Assembly: GCF_020497125.1 (NCBI RefSeq)
Contig: NC_059075.1
Coordinates: 61,213,321-61,277,320, forward strand
From: Mauremys mutica
Lineage: Eukaryota; Chordata; Testudines; Geoemydidae
DNA: 64,000 bases
Direction: 5' to 3'
The position numbers and the translations under genes were made by a program. The notes below the pieces were generated by a model. The model was not told the DNA's origin. It did not search any database and saw only the letters and a program-made list of their open reading frames with translations. Shown in pieces: positions 37,051 to 50,146 of the stretch; the first letter of the stretch is position 1; every line of letters begins with the position of its first letter.

Positions 37051-40000
37051 CTGATTAAAAAGACAAAGGGAAAAAAAACACAGGCAGAGCATCAGAGACC
37101 TCTGTACAAGTCACAGCCCAACAGAATAATCACCTGTCATTAAAATTGTTTACTATAGTGCCTCCCAAATTTAAAGTAATTCCTATCTTCCAGAGAAACT
37201 AAAAACACAAAAAACTTGAAACTTCCTTCTTAAAGGCAACCTACAACAGAAAAAATATTTGGGCTTGTACCCTTTTTTGCTTCTTTATGATGTATAAAGA
37301 ACTGAAAGGGGTTTTTTTTGTTTTTTTTTAAATCGTCCTGCTCATTTTTACATTAGAAATTTAGGCTGATCTACACTGAAAGGCTTTCTGCACTAGGGAA
37401 TTGTAGTAAAACATTTCCTACTGATGATACCACCAGTTCAGCTGCGCTGGTGGTGGTGCCTCTCTTTTAGACAAGACTCCAGTGGCTTCTTGGGTTTTTA
37501 CTGCCATGTCATTTAAACATGGTTGGTAGAATTCCTTAGTTCTCCAGTTCACACTAGGGAAATGACCATATCACAAGAGTAAAAAAAAAGAAAGACACCC
37601 TCCCACCCCAACCCCAAAAAACCTAGGAGGGAAAGGGATTTTCAGACAGTTTAAAATCTGCTGGGTTTTTTTTAAACACCTATTCCAATGTTGTGACATA
37701 CCAGGGTACAATCCAGACTAATGAGCAGCTATGTCACCTTTGCCCTCTCACCTGGGGTGCCCTTTACAGTGCTTTACTGCTGTAGCTTCCACCCTGGACT
37801 GCTCACAAACAACTTCCAGCATGCAATTCACTCCCAGCTACATCTGTGTGTGCTGCAGCCAGCCAGCCATACCTTTCCTCTTATCAGCCTTTGTTATAGT
37901 GCAAGGTGACCCCTACACAATCCCAGTCTCAGATTTTCCCCCAGAAATGTATGTCTTGAATTGCCCAGCCCTCTCCTAAGCAGTACAAATTAATATAAAG
38001 TCCACATTTCTTTAACAGAAATAATATGCACATGCCATCTTGTTAGCCCAAATGGAGTTTCCCAGACACTTCAATTTAAACACACTGGATTAGAACAAAC
38101 AAAACAAGTTTATTAACTACAAAGAGAGATTTTAAGTGACTGAAAGTAATAAGACATAAAAGTCAGAAACAGTTACAAGACAAATAAAGTGCAACTGATG
38201 CTTAACATAAACTATGTTAAATTCAAAGCAAAGTTTTTCTCATCACATACTCTCAGTCTTACTGACTGAACTGCTTAGGCCAGGACCCCTTTTCCAGTTC
38301 AATAGGTGCTTCTTTTTCACCTCTAGAACATGAATTGGTGGACAGAGAGGAGGGTGCGTTGGGGTGTCTGGCTCTCCTTTTTATATTGTCTCTTGGAAAA
38401 CATTTCCAGCTGAGATTCTGGAGACAAAAGTCTACGGAGAAGGATGTTCCCTGTTACTTTTCCTCACTTGTTTGGAGTTCCTTTGTCTACCCTTCCTGCT
38501 TGATGACTCTGTTTACTACTTAAATGCAAATTAAGCAGCACACACATTCCTTTGTTTGAGACAGACCTGTTTGCCAACTTCTGTTGTGGTTTGGAACATG
38601 TTAACAACATTATACAGAGAAACCTTATAACTTTACATACAATATTGCCACACATTTTATCAGGGCAACAGTGACCAGCAAATTATGAGTTTTCAGATGA
38701 TACCTCTCAAGGCATACTTTGTACAACATTTATTACAATAGTGTGTAGGGTGTGGACACAGGGCTACATTGTCACAAAAGTATACTTAACACCTGGACAG
38801 AGGATATCTTTGCTAAAGATTCACACCTCCACCCTTTAAATTAAGGTGCAAAAAGTTCACTAACATGCTCAGAGACATCAAGCAGGTCCTTCAACTAAAC
38901 CAGAGAGAAGGCAATCCCCAGGCCTTGTAACATATGAAACAAGCAGTTTCAGGCCATCCTTATACATCATACACGTGGTCTTGGCTTAGCACCTTTATGT
39001 ATGTATTGTTAAAATCCCCTATTCATTGCTCTAAGTGCCTACATAACAAACATACATAAAGAATGTCACATTAATACCTACTCAGCCCTTTAGGACCACA
39101 AGTCTTCTCCTTTCAATCCACTCTCACCCACTTAACCACCCCCTTAGAAAGGCCTAGAGAAATAGATACGCCTCCTAGCTTTCCCTGAAGGTCAATGGCT
39201 TGGCTCCACTGGATCAAAATGGTAGCAGTAGTAAATTCTAGTGTAAAATGCCTTAAATTGAAAATGTCCTGTCACCAGTACTGTCCTGTTTGACCAGGAG
39301 GACATGTGTCTAGCATGTCAAGTGCTGAGATATCCTACAGGGAGAGGGGAAGCCAGGACCTAAACCATTTAGTCTGGGTCACTTGGAAACAAACTCGAAG
39401 CCAGTGCAATCTGTGGAGCACAAGCATAGCATGCTTCCAATGAGAAGTAAATAGGCAATCATTCTGTACCAGATGAACGTTCAAAGTGGTTCTCAGGAGT
39501 AGCTGTACAGAGCACATTGCAGTAATCTGTTCTAGACGTGACCTGCCATGGTTTCCTGTGTCTCTACACAAAAGACTGACAGATCTGCATCAAAAAGAAA
39601 ATTTTGCCAAATATAAATGGGGGAAAAAGCACTCTGGATCATTTCCTGTAACAAGGACATTGTCCAAATAACACTGTATGCCATTCAGTCCATTCAGGAT
39701 CTCATCCATGGCTTTCTGGAACAGGGCAGGTGTTGATGTGATACCAGAAAGCCACCTGTTATAACAAAATAATCCTTTTTGTGTGTTGATTGCGAGATGC
39801 TGCATCAATCTCTATCTGTAGGTATGCATTGAGCAAATCCAAATGATTGAAACAACATCCTCCACTAAGAGTAGTGAACAAATCTTCAGTAGGAGGTAGT
39901 GGATACTGGTCTGCACATAAAACTGGATTCAGCATCACTTTGAAATCTCCACAAATTTGACCTGAGCCATCCTTCTTGATTACTGGTACAATGGGTGTAG

Positions 40001-43000
40001 CCCACTCACTGTGTGAAACCACTTACAAGATTCCAATATTCTCACTCAACGGTCCAAATTAGCCTCCACCAGAAGCTTCAGAGCATAAGGCACAACTCTG
40101 CACTGGCAATACTGTATTTTGGCTCGCTGTCACACTTAACAGTGAGTGTAACTGACATGTTGCTCATCTGTACAAGTTCTTTTTCAAAAACTTTAGAATG
40201 TCTATCAAATATTTTCTGAAGATTTTGATAGGTTTCAGAGTGGTAGCCATGTTAGTCTGTATCAGCAAAAAGAACGAGGAGTACTTGTGGTACCTTCGAG
40301 ACTAACAAATTTATTTGAGCATAAGCTTTCGTGGGCTAAAACCCTCTAAGGTGCCACAAGTACTCCTCGTTCTTTTTGAAGATTTTGAGGTGCTTTCGTG
40401 ATCACCTTGATCTCAGTCCAACTCACACTGAGTATGTCTCAAGCCAAGATCTACCAAATAATAGTGGATACAATATGTGATTGAAGGAAAGTAAGTGTAA
40501 AACAACTAATTGTCCATCTAGTTGAAACTTTACCTGGAGTATCGCTTTTGGGACCAAACTTTTCCCCATTATAAGTCTTCAGAACTGTGTAAGTTTATTC
40601 AAGAGGAAATAGTGACAAAGTCTGGTGATAGGTAGATGCAGAAATCAGTGAGATGGCAGCTCCAGTATCATGCTCCATTCTTGTATGAACTCCTTTGATC
40701 AAAAGGTATGACCCAGAAGCCATTGCTGACTCCAGCTTCTGATAACACATGTAATGTTAGGTCTCGGTCATTGTCACTAGAGCTCATCTTTTTCCACATT
40801 ATGAATTCCCAAATTCCATCCTTTCTTAGGTTCAATCTTCATAGGTGTCTTCTTGGATGGATGGTTACTCTGTGTTGGTCGCTGAGCTGAGCAACAGGTC
40901 ATGGCAACGTCTCTTTTCTTCAGGAACTTTCTGCAAATAAACTAGCCTGGCCAGCAATCCTTCTCAGTGTATGTAGTTTGTTCCACAATGCCACATGGAA
41001 ATTCCTTCCATTCCTGTGGTCTTCTGTCTCACTGATTCATGAGATGAACTTCTTGGTTTACACTAAATTCCAGAGACTACTTCACTGCAGTTTCCATTGC
41101 AATTGATACTTCAACAGCCTTCTTGAATGTAAGCACTGATACAGTCAGTAACGTCTTCCAAACTGGGTCATTGCTTAATCCAGAGAATAACTGATCAATC
41201 AGGGCATCACTTAATTTTTACCCAAACTGACAATGCCTGAACAACTTCCTTAGAGCAGCAACAAACTATGCTACCAACTCTCCACTTCCCTGATGGAACC
41301 AATAATGTTCTGCTATCATTGATGGGGTAGAAGAAAAATGCTGTGGACGTAGCGGTTCCGGACGCAGTTGGAGACAATAGCAGTCCATATGCCTTCAGAC
41401 CCATCACTGTTAGCAAGGTTGAAACTCGTTCATTTGGAATGGTGTCGCAGGTTACAAATTGCTCAAAACATTTGAGGTACAACACCATTCACTATTTGGA
41501 TTGTCACCAAATTCACCAGCAATGCCTACAAAAGTTGCCGTTTCTTTGCTCTCCTGTTGAACTTAACCTTCTTGAACACCTTTTGTCCCACAGTGCACTA
41601 ACAACAACAAAAAAGAGTTTATCTGTACTCCTTCTGCAGAATTCTTCCTTTGTCTGTACTTGGGCTCCCTCTGCTGGCTATAAACCCTCAATGCAGATTT
41701 AAACTGCTTGCCTGCTACTTGCATTTGGTCAATCAATATGGCTGCTTGCTTTCCCCTCACTGCTTTGTTTGCAGGAGCTCCAGGCAGCAACCTATTCTTT
41801 TGTTCTGCTTTTAATTGCCAGTTTCCCCCTCTCTAGCTGGCTGGTTCACACTGTCCCAGCAGCAAAATCAGCAGTCTGCCACCTTGAGCCTCTAGATAAA
41901 CTTTCCCCCTTTTTTCATAGTATGATTTGCTTAATGTTTCTTCTTCTTCAGGCAGAGGCAGCAGTAGACACTTGTGGGATAGAAATCTTGCATCTCAAAA
42001 TGTTGTATTTGAACCCAGCGAAGAAGGAGATAGACAAAAAGGGAGCTTATAGGAAAACAGCTGTCTGCAAAACTGAAAACAGCAGGAAAGTGAGGCTTTG
42101 CACTCGGGAGGGAAGAGCGCTCAAACATTCAAAGGGGAAGGACATCACAGATGCTTTTAAATTGATTTCATTTATTTAGTTATGGAACCAAGTTTAATTC
42201 AATTCAAGAGTGTCTACAACACAGTGGTTTTGCACTGATTTAAATAAATCAGTTTTAAAACAGATTTTACTTAAACTGGTGGAACTGTGTGTTTAACAGA
42301 AGGCCATAAACTACTGAACATCTAGTTGTTCCTCCCACACACACAGATTACCTCTGCTAGTGCAAGTGTAGCTGAAAGCACAGTTGCCAACTTTCACGTG
42401 GTAAATACGCACCCCAACTCTTACAATAAACCAAAAATCAAGCTAATCCTATTTCAAAAAACAAGGCAAAAACAAGCCAATCCCTAAGAACCTCAACACT
42501 CTATGTGACTAGATCCCCCCAGCGTCCAGTCTAGGACTGTGGTGGGCCTGCTGTGCATCCCGACTCTCTCCCCCGTCTTGCCCCTGCTGGCCGGGAGCCG
42601 ATAAAAATAAATAAATAAATAAAAAGCAGCAGTAACAAGCTACAAGGCAAAAACTAGCCAACAAGCAACTCACAAGCCAATTAAGCCAAAAACAAGCCCA
42701 ATTTCTGCATTTTTTTTGTGGGTTTGGCATGACTATGAAATGACTAGAAACAGAAGTGAAACCAACTATTTTCACTGTCCAAGCTGAGAGCTTTTTAAAA
42801 AGGAAGCAGATAGTGAGAAGAAAATTAGATCATTAAAATGTGAGAACTATTTAGATTTTAACAGCAATTAAAAAAAATAGGTAAGGATTTTTAAAAAATG
42901 AACACGGCCAGATTAATTCTCAATCTAAATCCTATAAAATCAATGGATTAACACCAAAGATTTGACCCATTGTTAGTATGGGTATTCCATTAAAGTAACC

Positions 43001-46000
43001 CACTTTTTTTTTTTTTTGGTAAACTGGTGGGGAGGGGGAAATAAATTTATGCTTTTTTGCTTCTTTATTACATATAATGATGGTCTAAAAAGTTGGGTTT
43101 GTCCCCACCCCTTTTTTTGCATGTATTTTACATTAGAAATTCAGGTCCCTTCAAACCTATTTTCCCTGAAGACTATGGATACCTTTTTCTTCCTTTGCAG
43201 GTCATCTTTACAAGAAATATTTATTATGATGGCATCTTCCCCTTCATCTGTGAAGCAACAGTGACATCTAGTGGATGAAGCGTATGAGTAATCCCAGGGA
43301 TTTAAACTTGCACTTTGTTGAATTGGGGCCAGACCAGGAAAAGTTTAGATTGTGTTTCCTTCTTAAAGCTGAGCTACATTATTCTTCCTTATCTCATGTT
43401 TCTCATTTAAATGTGGGGCAGTAGAATATTTTAGAACATTTTTCCTCTGTGGATATGTCCCAGCCTCATTTCTTATTTACAATGGTAATAGCTAATTAAA
43501 TAAACTCCAGGGTAGGTATTCCAAGCCCCAAGTCCTGGTAAAGTGTGATCCAGAGATGCAAAAGGATGGATTAGAGGTCCTTTCCAATCTCAATCATCTG
43601 AATTCTTCAGCGAGTCTAATTCCAGACATACCCTTCAGATATTGAATCCAATGCAGAGATTCTAATGAGGCTTAGGAAAAAAAACCTCAGCGACCCAAAG
43701 TGATTCTCATGCAGGGGACAAGTCAAAAGCCAAAGGAAATCCTGTTCATGTGGGTCTCAGATATGATTTTTCATATTTGTTTTCTATGCATTGATTAAAG
43801 ATTATAATGATAGTATACTGTATACTTTTTAAAACAATGGCTTCTAAAATTATACACTGAAAGAAAAAAATCTGCATACTTTTAAAAAATATTCACACAG
43901 CCAAGACTAACGTTTTTTAAACCTTCAATCCCAGGCCCAAATTACATGGTTTCTACTGAAACGTGTGTTGATGGTAACTCAGACCTTTATTACTGTAAAC
44001 CAGGGATAAAATACTAATGAAGACCCTGATGCTGCAAACACTTATGCAGGTGCTTAATTATACACATGAGTAGTCCCATTCAATGGGATTGTTCATGGAT
44101 ATGTTTAACTATATGCACGTAAATGTTTACAAGATTGAGGCCTATAGGTGGGGTTTTATGAAGGGAACCAAATTGGAGAATGCATCTAAGAGAGTTGCTG
44201 CAGAGAAGGTTATGGAGGTGCTAGGAAATGGAGTGATAGCAGAAGGAATGCAGATGCCTAGGAATATATGCACCAGAATGTATGCACAATGAGTAGCAAG
44301 ATAATTTTGAAAAGCATTCCAGCTTCTTTCCCTGAGATCAGCAGCCTTTCAAGCATCCTTGCTGATTCTGGTTTGTGTAACAGTTCTTTCCTCCTGATAT
44401 CAGGAGTTTTGCAACAACCACCCACATGCCAGAACCACTTTCATAAGGACAGCCATACTGGGTCAGACCAAAGGTCCATCTAGCCCAGTATCCTGTCTTC
44501 CAACAGTGACCAATGCCAGGTGCTCCAGAGGGAATGAACAGAACAGGTAATCATCAAGTAATCCATCCCCTGTTGCCCATTCCCAGCTTCTGGCAAACAG
44601 AGGCTAGGGACACCATCCCTGCCCATCCTGGCTAATAGCCATTGATGAATATTTCAAGATGGATGCTTCCACATTTCTTCAAGTAACACAAGAACCACTG
44701 CAAGGAATTCTGGCATGTGTCTGACAAGCTCTCTGAAAGCAAGGATGAAAACTATTATCCATGAATATGAACTAATAAGATGTCTCAAGAAGGCAAGATA
44801 AGGAAAATAGTTTTAAAAGAAATATTTCTTGGTAAATGGAAGACTGTGTGTATTTGAATTGCAGATGCACAGAATAGCCGACATATCTATAGTTATGCAT
44901 GAATAATAACTCTGTGGTAGTTAAGAGTGGGAGGTAGGCAAAATGACACTAAGTGATACAGCCAATCTGAGAATCGAGTGAGATCGTGTCTACCTCTGTG
45001 CTCCCCAGCAGATCTGCAGACCCCTCCCGATATGAATTTAAGTATCCATCCACCAAGGTTGTTAAGTCAGACATCATCTCATCCAGTAGCAACAAGCGGA
45101 GAGGTAGAAGGTAAACGGTTTCCAGAGCCAACACTTTCAGGAGTAAAGGTGGAAGAGGTCTCACAAACCATATATCAGGATTCTCCTGCATGTCCCAAAT
45201 ATAAATGGGGGGAAAAAAAACAAAAAAACAAACAAATTAACCTAGCAAAAATGTTAGCAAAGTTAAGAGCAATTTTTGCCCATATGCTTTGTTTTCTCAC
45301 CTGCTCACACTGTATTTCCAGATGTTTGTAATATTCCCAGTGCTGTTGAAGCGCACATTAGCATCTGATGAAGTGGGCTGCAGCCCACGAAAGCTTATGC
45401 TCAAATAAATGTGTTAGTCTCTAAGGTGCCACAAATACTCCTGTTCTTTTCGCGGATACAGACTAATATGGCTGCTACTCTGAAACCTGTTAGCTATACC
45501 ACTGCAGTAGCACCCTCTAAGACCTTCTCTGTGCACAAAAGTTTTGCCAGTTTAACTAATCCAATCTAGACATACCCTACATTATCTAAGAGCTTCATGA
45601 CTCTTCATGGTTTGTAGATTGTTTGCCCATAAATCATAATTTCAAAATGACCTTTTAGAAAATACAATCATGAGCACTGTTGGCAATTAAAGCTTGAACC
45701 TGCTGTTGAGGCGACTTGTGAGAGGGGCACGAAGGGTCAAGTGCCCCTACAGCAGGGTCAAGTGCCTCTCCAGCAGTCGGCCTGGGTGGAGAGAGGAAGG
45801 GGCGGGACCAGAGCTGGGAGAGAATAGCCTGAGTCGGGCCAGAGCCTCTTCCAGCCACGCTGCTTGGATGCTGCCTGGTGCAGCTGGAAGAGCACCTGGC
45901 TGTGGCAGCAGCAGGCTGCCCCCCCCCCCAGGCTCAGCTTCTGGGGACAGTGGCCGAGCGAGCTGGAGGCCCCCCGCACCCTCTGGCATACTCAGAGTTG

Positions 46001-49000
46001 GCTCGTGTCCCAGAAGTCAAGCCTGGGCAGAGAGCAGGCTGCTGCTGCCCCCACCCCAGCCAAGCTCTCCTGCAGCCAGCTACTGTTGCTCACAGAGCAT
46101 GCCGGGGAGGGCAGGGGGCCTCCAACTTGCTCAGCCGCTGTCCCAGAAGCCAAGCCCGGGTGGGAGGCAGTCTGCTGCTGCTGCAGCCAGGCATTCTCCC
46201 AGTCAGCTGCTATGCTGTACTGGGAGGAATTTGGGAGTAGCTCCAGGGCCTGGCTGCTAGGGAGAGCAACCAAACATGCCGGGTAGCCGGCACAACAGGA
46301 GGACAGAGTCCCCCACCCAAGTAACGTGGGGTGGGGAGGGCCAGGGAGAGTGCAGGGGCCCTGGGCTGGGGATGGGGTAGGGAGGAGTCATGTGGGGAGG
46401 TTACATGTCCTCCCCTTTAGCTGGTGACCTGAGTATGGGTGGCACCAGTCATCTAATGTGCTCCCTAGGTGGTTAGATTTCCTGGATAATACCAAGTAGA
46501 GTCAAACTCCCTCAGTTACAATCCCAAACTGCACCAATTAATCTGAGTTTCCTACCATCAAGCTCCTTCTCCAACCGACAATTGTGACAGACAAACATTT
46601 AAAAAGGGGCAATGTACAGTTCTTGATTGTCGCCTTAGAGACAATGACTGGTATTGAACTGGCTGAGCCACTCACTTGAACAGCCTGCTGCCTGTACGCC
46701 AGGAAGGACACCTTTTGGGGGGACATCTTGAGGTGCTGCATCAAGCACTCCTGTAAGGAGCTGATGCGATGTGGAAGGAACCCACCTGTTATATTGGAAA
46801 AATGCAGGACATCAGCAACCTGCAGAGGGAATATGAAAGGGATCAGTATGTCATGACCAGCATCTGTTGGCCCAAAAAGAGAATATAGAAGTTTGTTACT
46901 GGAGAGTATATTAAAAATAAAATTTCCAAATCAGAATCTTTCCCATGCCTTTAAATGTCGCTTAGGGCATGAACAAGGCTCCGCCATCCCTGTCTCTCTT
47001 GGCCCACTCTTTGCACAACCTCTAGATAAGTTTGCTGCCATCAAATTAATCCTTATTTCGGCTGTGTACAATCTCAGAGCTAACAGTTTTCTACCCACTC
47101 CTTTTAAAATGTTACAGTTATATGTTTAGAGAGAGTTCCTGTTAGATTTCTTCCTTTCTCACTAAACTTGTTGTTTCTTAAATTATTAAACTATTGACAA
47201 AAAATGAGGAAAAATATGATGAAATGAATTTATAAACAAAAACTATAAGCTTCAGTATTATAACATAGTAGTAAAGCTATAAAATCAATACTTTCACAAA
47301 AGTACATAAAAAGCCACACATAGCTGTGCACAAATGGGCTGCAGTGAATGTTATATCACTTAACTGATAGCACCTGATTGGGTAGTTACTACAACAATTG
47401 TCTCACAGGTAGAAGGTAAATAAAATATTTTTGTCAAGCCAGGCAGACTTGGGCCATGTCTACACTAGAGATTCTTTTTTTAAAGAAATAATTTCATTGT
47501 TCCTAATATCTGCACAGCTGTTAGTAACAGCGAGACCATGCCACTGAGTGAGGCATACTGATACATCTTTTGAATTTTCCTCTGAAAAGTTGTGGGTCTC
47601 TAAGAACTGGTATTTGCTTGCTATAAAGTAACTCATAAATGAGGTCTATGTGGGTTTGCCTGCACTAAGATGTGGTGACTTCTAGGCACATTGACCTCAA
47701 TGAAATGGAGTGCAGCAAGGAAAACAAGTTGATTCTTCAGTGACTGGTGCAGTGAGACAGCAGTGGAAAGACTGTTTGCATCAGTTTAGATATACTTGAC
47801 ATGGAATGCATCTACTCCGCCACTAAACCAATTTAGCTCTCACCAAGACAGAACTGGACTGATTATGAATCAGTCAAGAGATCTATCAATGGAGGAGGGA
47901 GAGAGTATTGAGCATATTAGTTCCCACCAAAATAAGAGGAGTTATACCAGTGCAATTTGTCTGCTTAGACCAGGCACTCACTATGCAGATGGCTCTGCCA
48001 ATTGTTTTCAACAATATGTCAGTTCACCATGCAGGAGCCAGAAAACCTTCCATGCTAGAGTAGGTTATCTGATGGTAGGTACTGAAAGAAATGTTTTGCA
48101 AAAATTTGCTTGTGCAAACAAAGCCTACCACTGGCTTGGTGATTCTGATTGATATTTGGCTGCTGGTGGTGACTTTGAACAACAGTTCATCCATCTGCTC
48201 CAAAAGGCATTTAAATAAAATATGTTTGGGGGTGGGTTAAGAGAGAAGCCTTGCATACACTAAGAAAAATTATCCTGCTAAACTACGATTTTAAGAGTTG
48301 AGACGTCTTTTCACAAGTCATGTTTAGCACAATGACTAGCCAAACAACAATTTTTCCCTGTCTCTACTGAGTGGAATCATAGTTGGCATAGTGTTGGTTA
48401 ATTCATTTCTTCAATATCAAGTTCTAATACAATAAAATGTTGTAGTCAAGACAAGCCTCATGTGTAGTACTGATGCAGCTCTATCACAGCTAGCAACTGT
48501 GGAACTAGATGCTTTTATTGCTGCCTGGTCTACTCTATCACTCTCACTATTGCTAGCACTTGTGGAGCTGCACCAGCAGTAGACATATGTGGCCTAACTA
48601 ATTTGCTCTGTTTCTGCACTTACAACAGGGATGGAAAGAGTAAAAATAGATTTACACTGACTGTATCCAGGGGCCAATCTGGACCCCATGTAAGTGGGAA
48701 TAAGCCTCAAGCTCCCACCAAGGTTGATCATGATCAACTAACATATCTCAAAGGTGTTAAAACCTTTCTACACTAATTCCTAACATATTTTTAAACCATC
48801 GCTCAAACAAAACACCTTTTTTGTAGGTTAAGATTTCTCTTGACTAGGATAAAAAGGTGGAGGGAGGACTTAGCACTCTAGCTAACATGTTCTGACTAAC
48901 ACATTCAAAAAGTCCAATATAGACAAGGCAAGCTCTGCTTTAGCACATGCTGGCTGGTCAAACTGAACCCTTTGACCACCTGTTCACTGATATATATACA

Positions 49001-50109
49001 GTTTGCCTTGCCTTAGGGCAGGGGTCGGCAACCTTTCAGCAGTGCTGTGCCGAGTCTTCATTTATTCACTCTCATTTAAGGTTTCACATGCCAGTAATAC
49101 ATTTTAACGTTTTTAGAAGGTCTCTTTAAGAGCATGCTGGGAAATGAATAAATACAGATGTATACACACACACGCTGTCTCTCTCTGCTTGGGCTCTGTT
49201 CCTGCTCGAGTGCGATGCAACATCTTTCTATAAGTCTATAATATATAATTAAACTATTGTTGTATATAAAGTAAATAAGGTTTTTTAAATGTTTAAAAAA
49301 CTTCATTTAAAATTAAATTAAAATGCAGAGCCCCCTGGACCGGTGGCTAGGACCTGGGCAGTGTAAGTGCCACTGAAAATCAGCTCGCATGCCATCTTCA
49401 GCACACGTGCCATAGGTTGCCTACCCCTGCCTTAAGGTGACCAGACAGCAAATATGAAAAATCGGGATTGGGGGGAGGGATAATAGGAGCCTGTATAAGA
49501 AAAAGACCCCAAAATTGTTGAGATGAGTTCCTGTCTGCATCCTGTAAAACTTGCCCATACCAGTATTGCCCTGGCCTCTTCTTTTGTCATTCAGTGTTGT
49601 ACGCATTCTAAACCAATATGCATTTCCTCACCTTTTGGGGGCAAAGCCAGACTTTAAGGCACCTGCTCCCCTACATGGTGTTAACTTCGCTTGTGCCAAT
49701 CAGAAACAAACACAAACAGGTTTTGGGCCCCGTCCCCTATGACACTTCTATGATGTCATAGTGGGTACTTTATGGCCGGCCTGCCATGTGCAGGCAGGGA
49801 GAGGAGAAAGAAAAACGAATCCTGTGTATACCCGTGTATCCTGTGTATACCCGTAACCGAGCCTGATCACCTCGAAGCCTCTCTCTCAGCTCACGTGTTT
49901 CAAACAGAGCTTCTACGTTTGCCGGTCGTTATGCGTTGGTTTGTATTTGTAAGTATCACTTATTACTAAATGCTGCATCTTTGTTTATAAATATTGTTAG
50001 TAGATATTTTAGTCATTGTGTGTTTTAAGTTTCATTAACTCTATTAGCTAATCATACACTGCTCCCTTACCCCTTGTAATTATCCCCAATAAAACTTTTA
50101 AATTGATTA

Positions 50110-50146
<37 letters not shown>

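Larger units (their letters stand above)
37051..44993. other. EXD1 intron with repeats
   Basis: About 7.9 kb. It holds the repeat at 37,692-38,776, a gypsy relic, a Penelope insertion, a CR1 and decayed MITE pieces (for example 37,370-37,500). The stretch 42,382-42,735 has short opposed TTGCCAA-type ends and a TAAA run at 42,607-42,622; it may be a small DNA element. 41,600-42,300 and 42,740-44,020 show nothing recognisable. Confidence 0.5.
45186..46675. other. EXD1 intron with GC-rich repeat cluster
   Basis: Holds the Penelope repeat above, then GC-rich DNA at 45,700-46,400. The long overlapping open frames there reflect composition and repetition, not genes. Confidence 0.6.

Noticed and set aside
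41664..41683. CTCF-like core (complement CCAGCAGAGGGAG)
   Set aside because: Departs from the consensus at important positions; too common by chance.
43255..43275. CTCF-like 'ccactagatgtcac' on the minus strand
   Set aside because: G-rich core is broken; weak match only.
45694..46286. 188- and 140-codon plus-strand frames
   Set aside because: They fall in the GC-rich repeated cluster and overlap one another in several frames. No domain.
50116..50144. TG run as an independent microsatellite
   Set aside because: It is part of both LTRs and explains their length difference.
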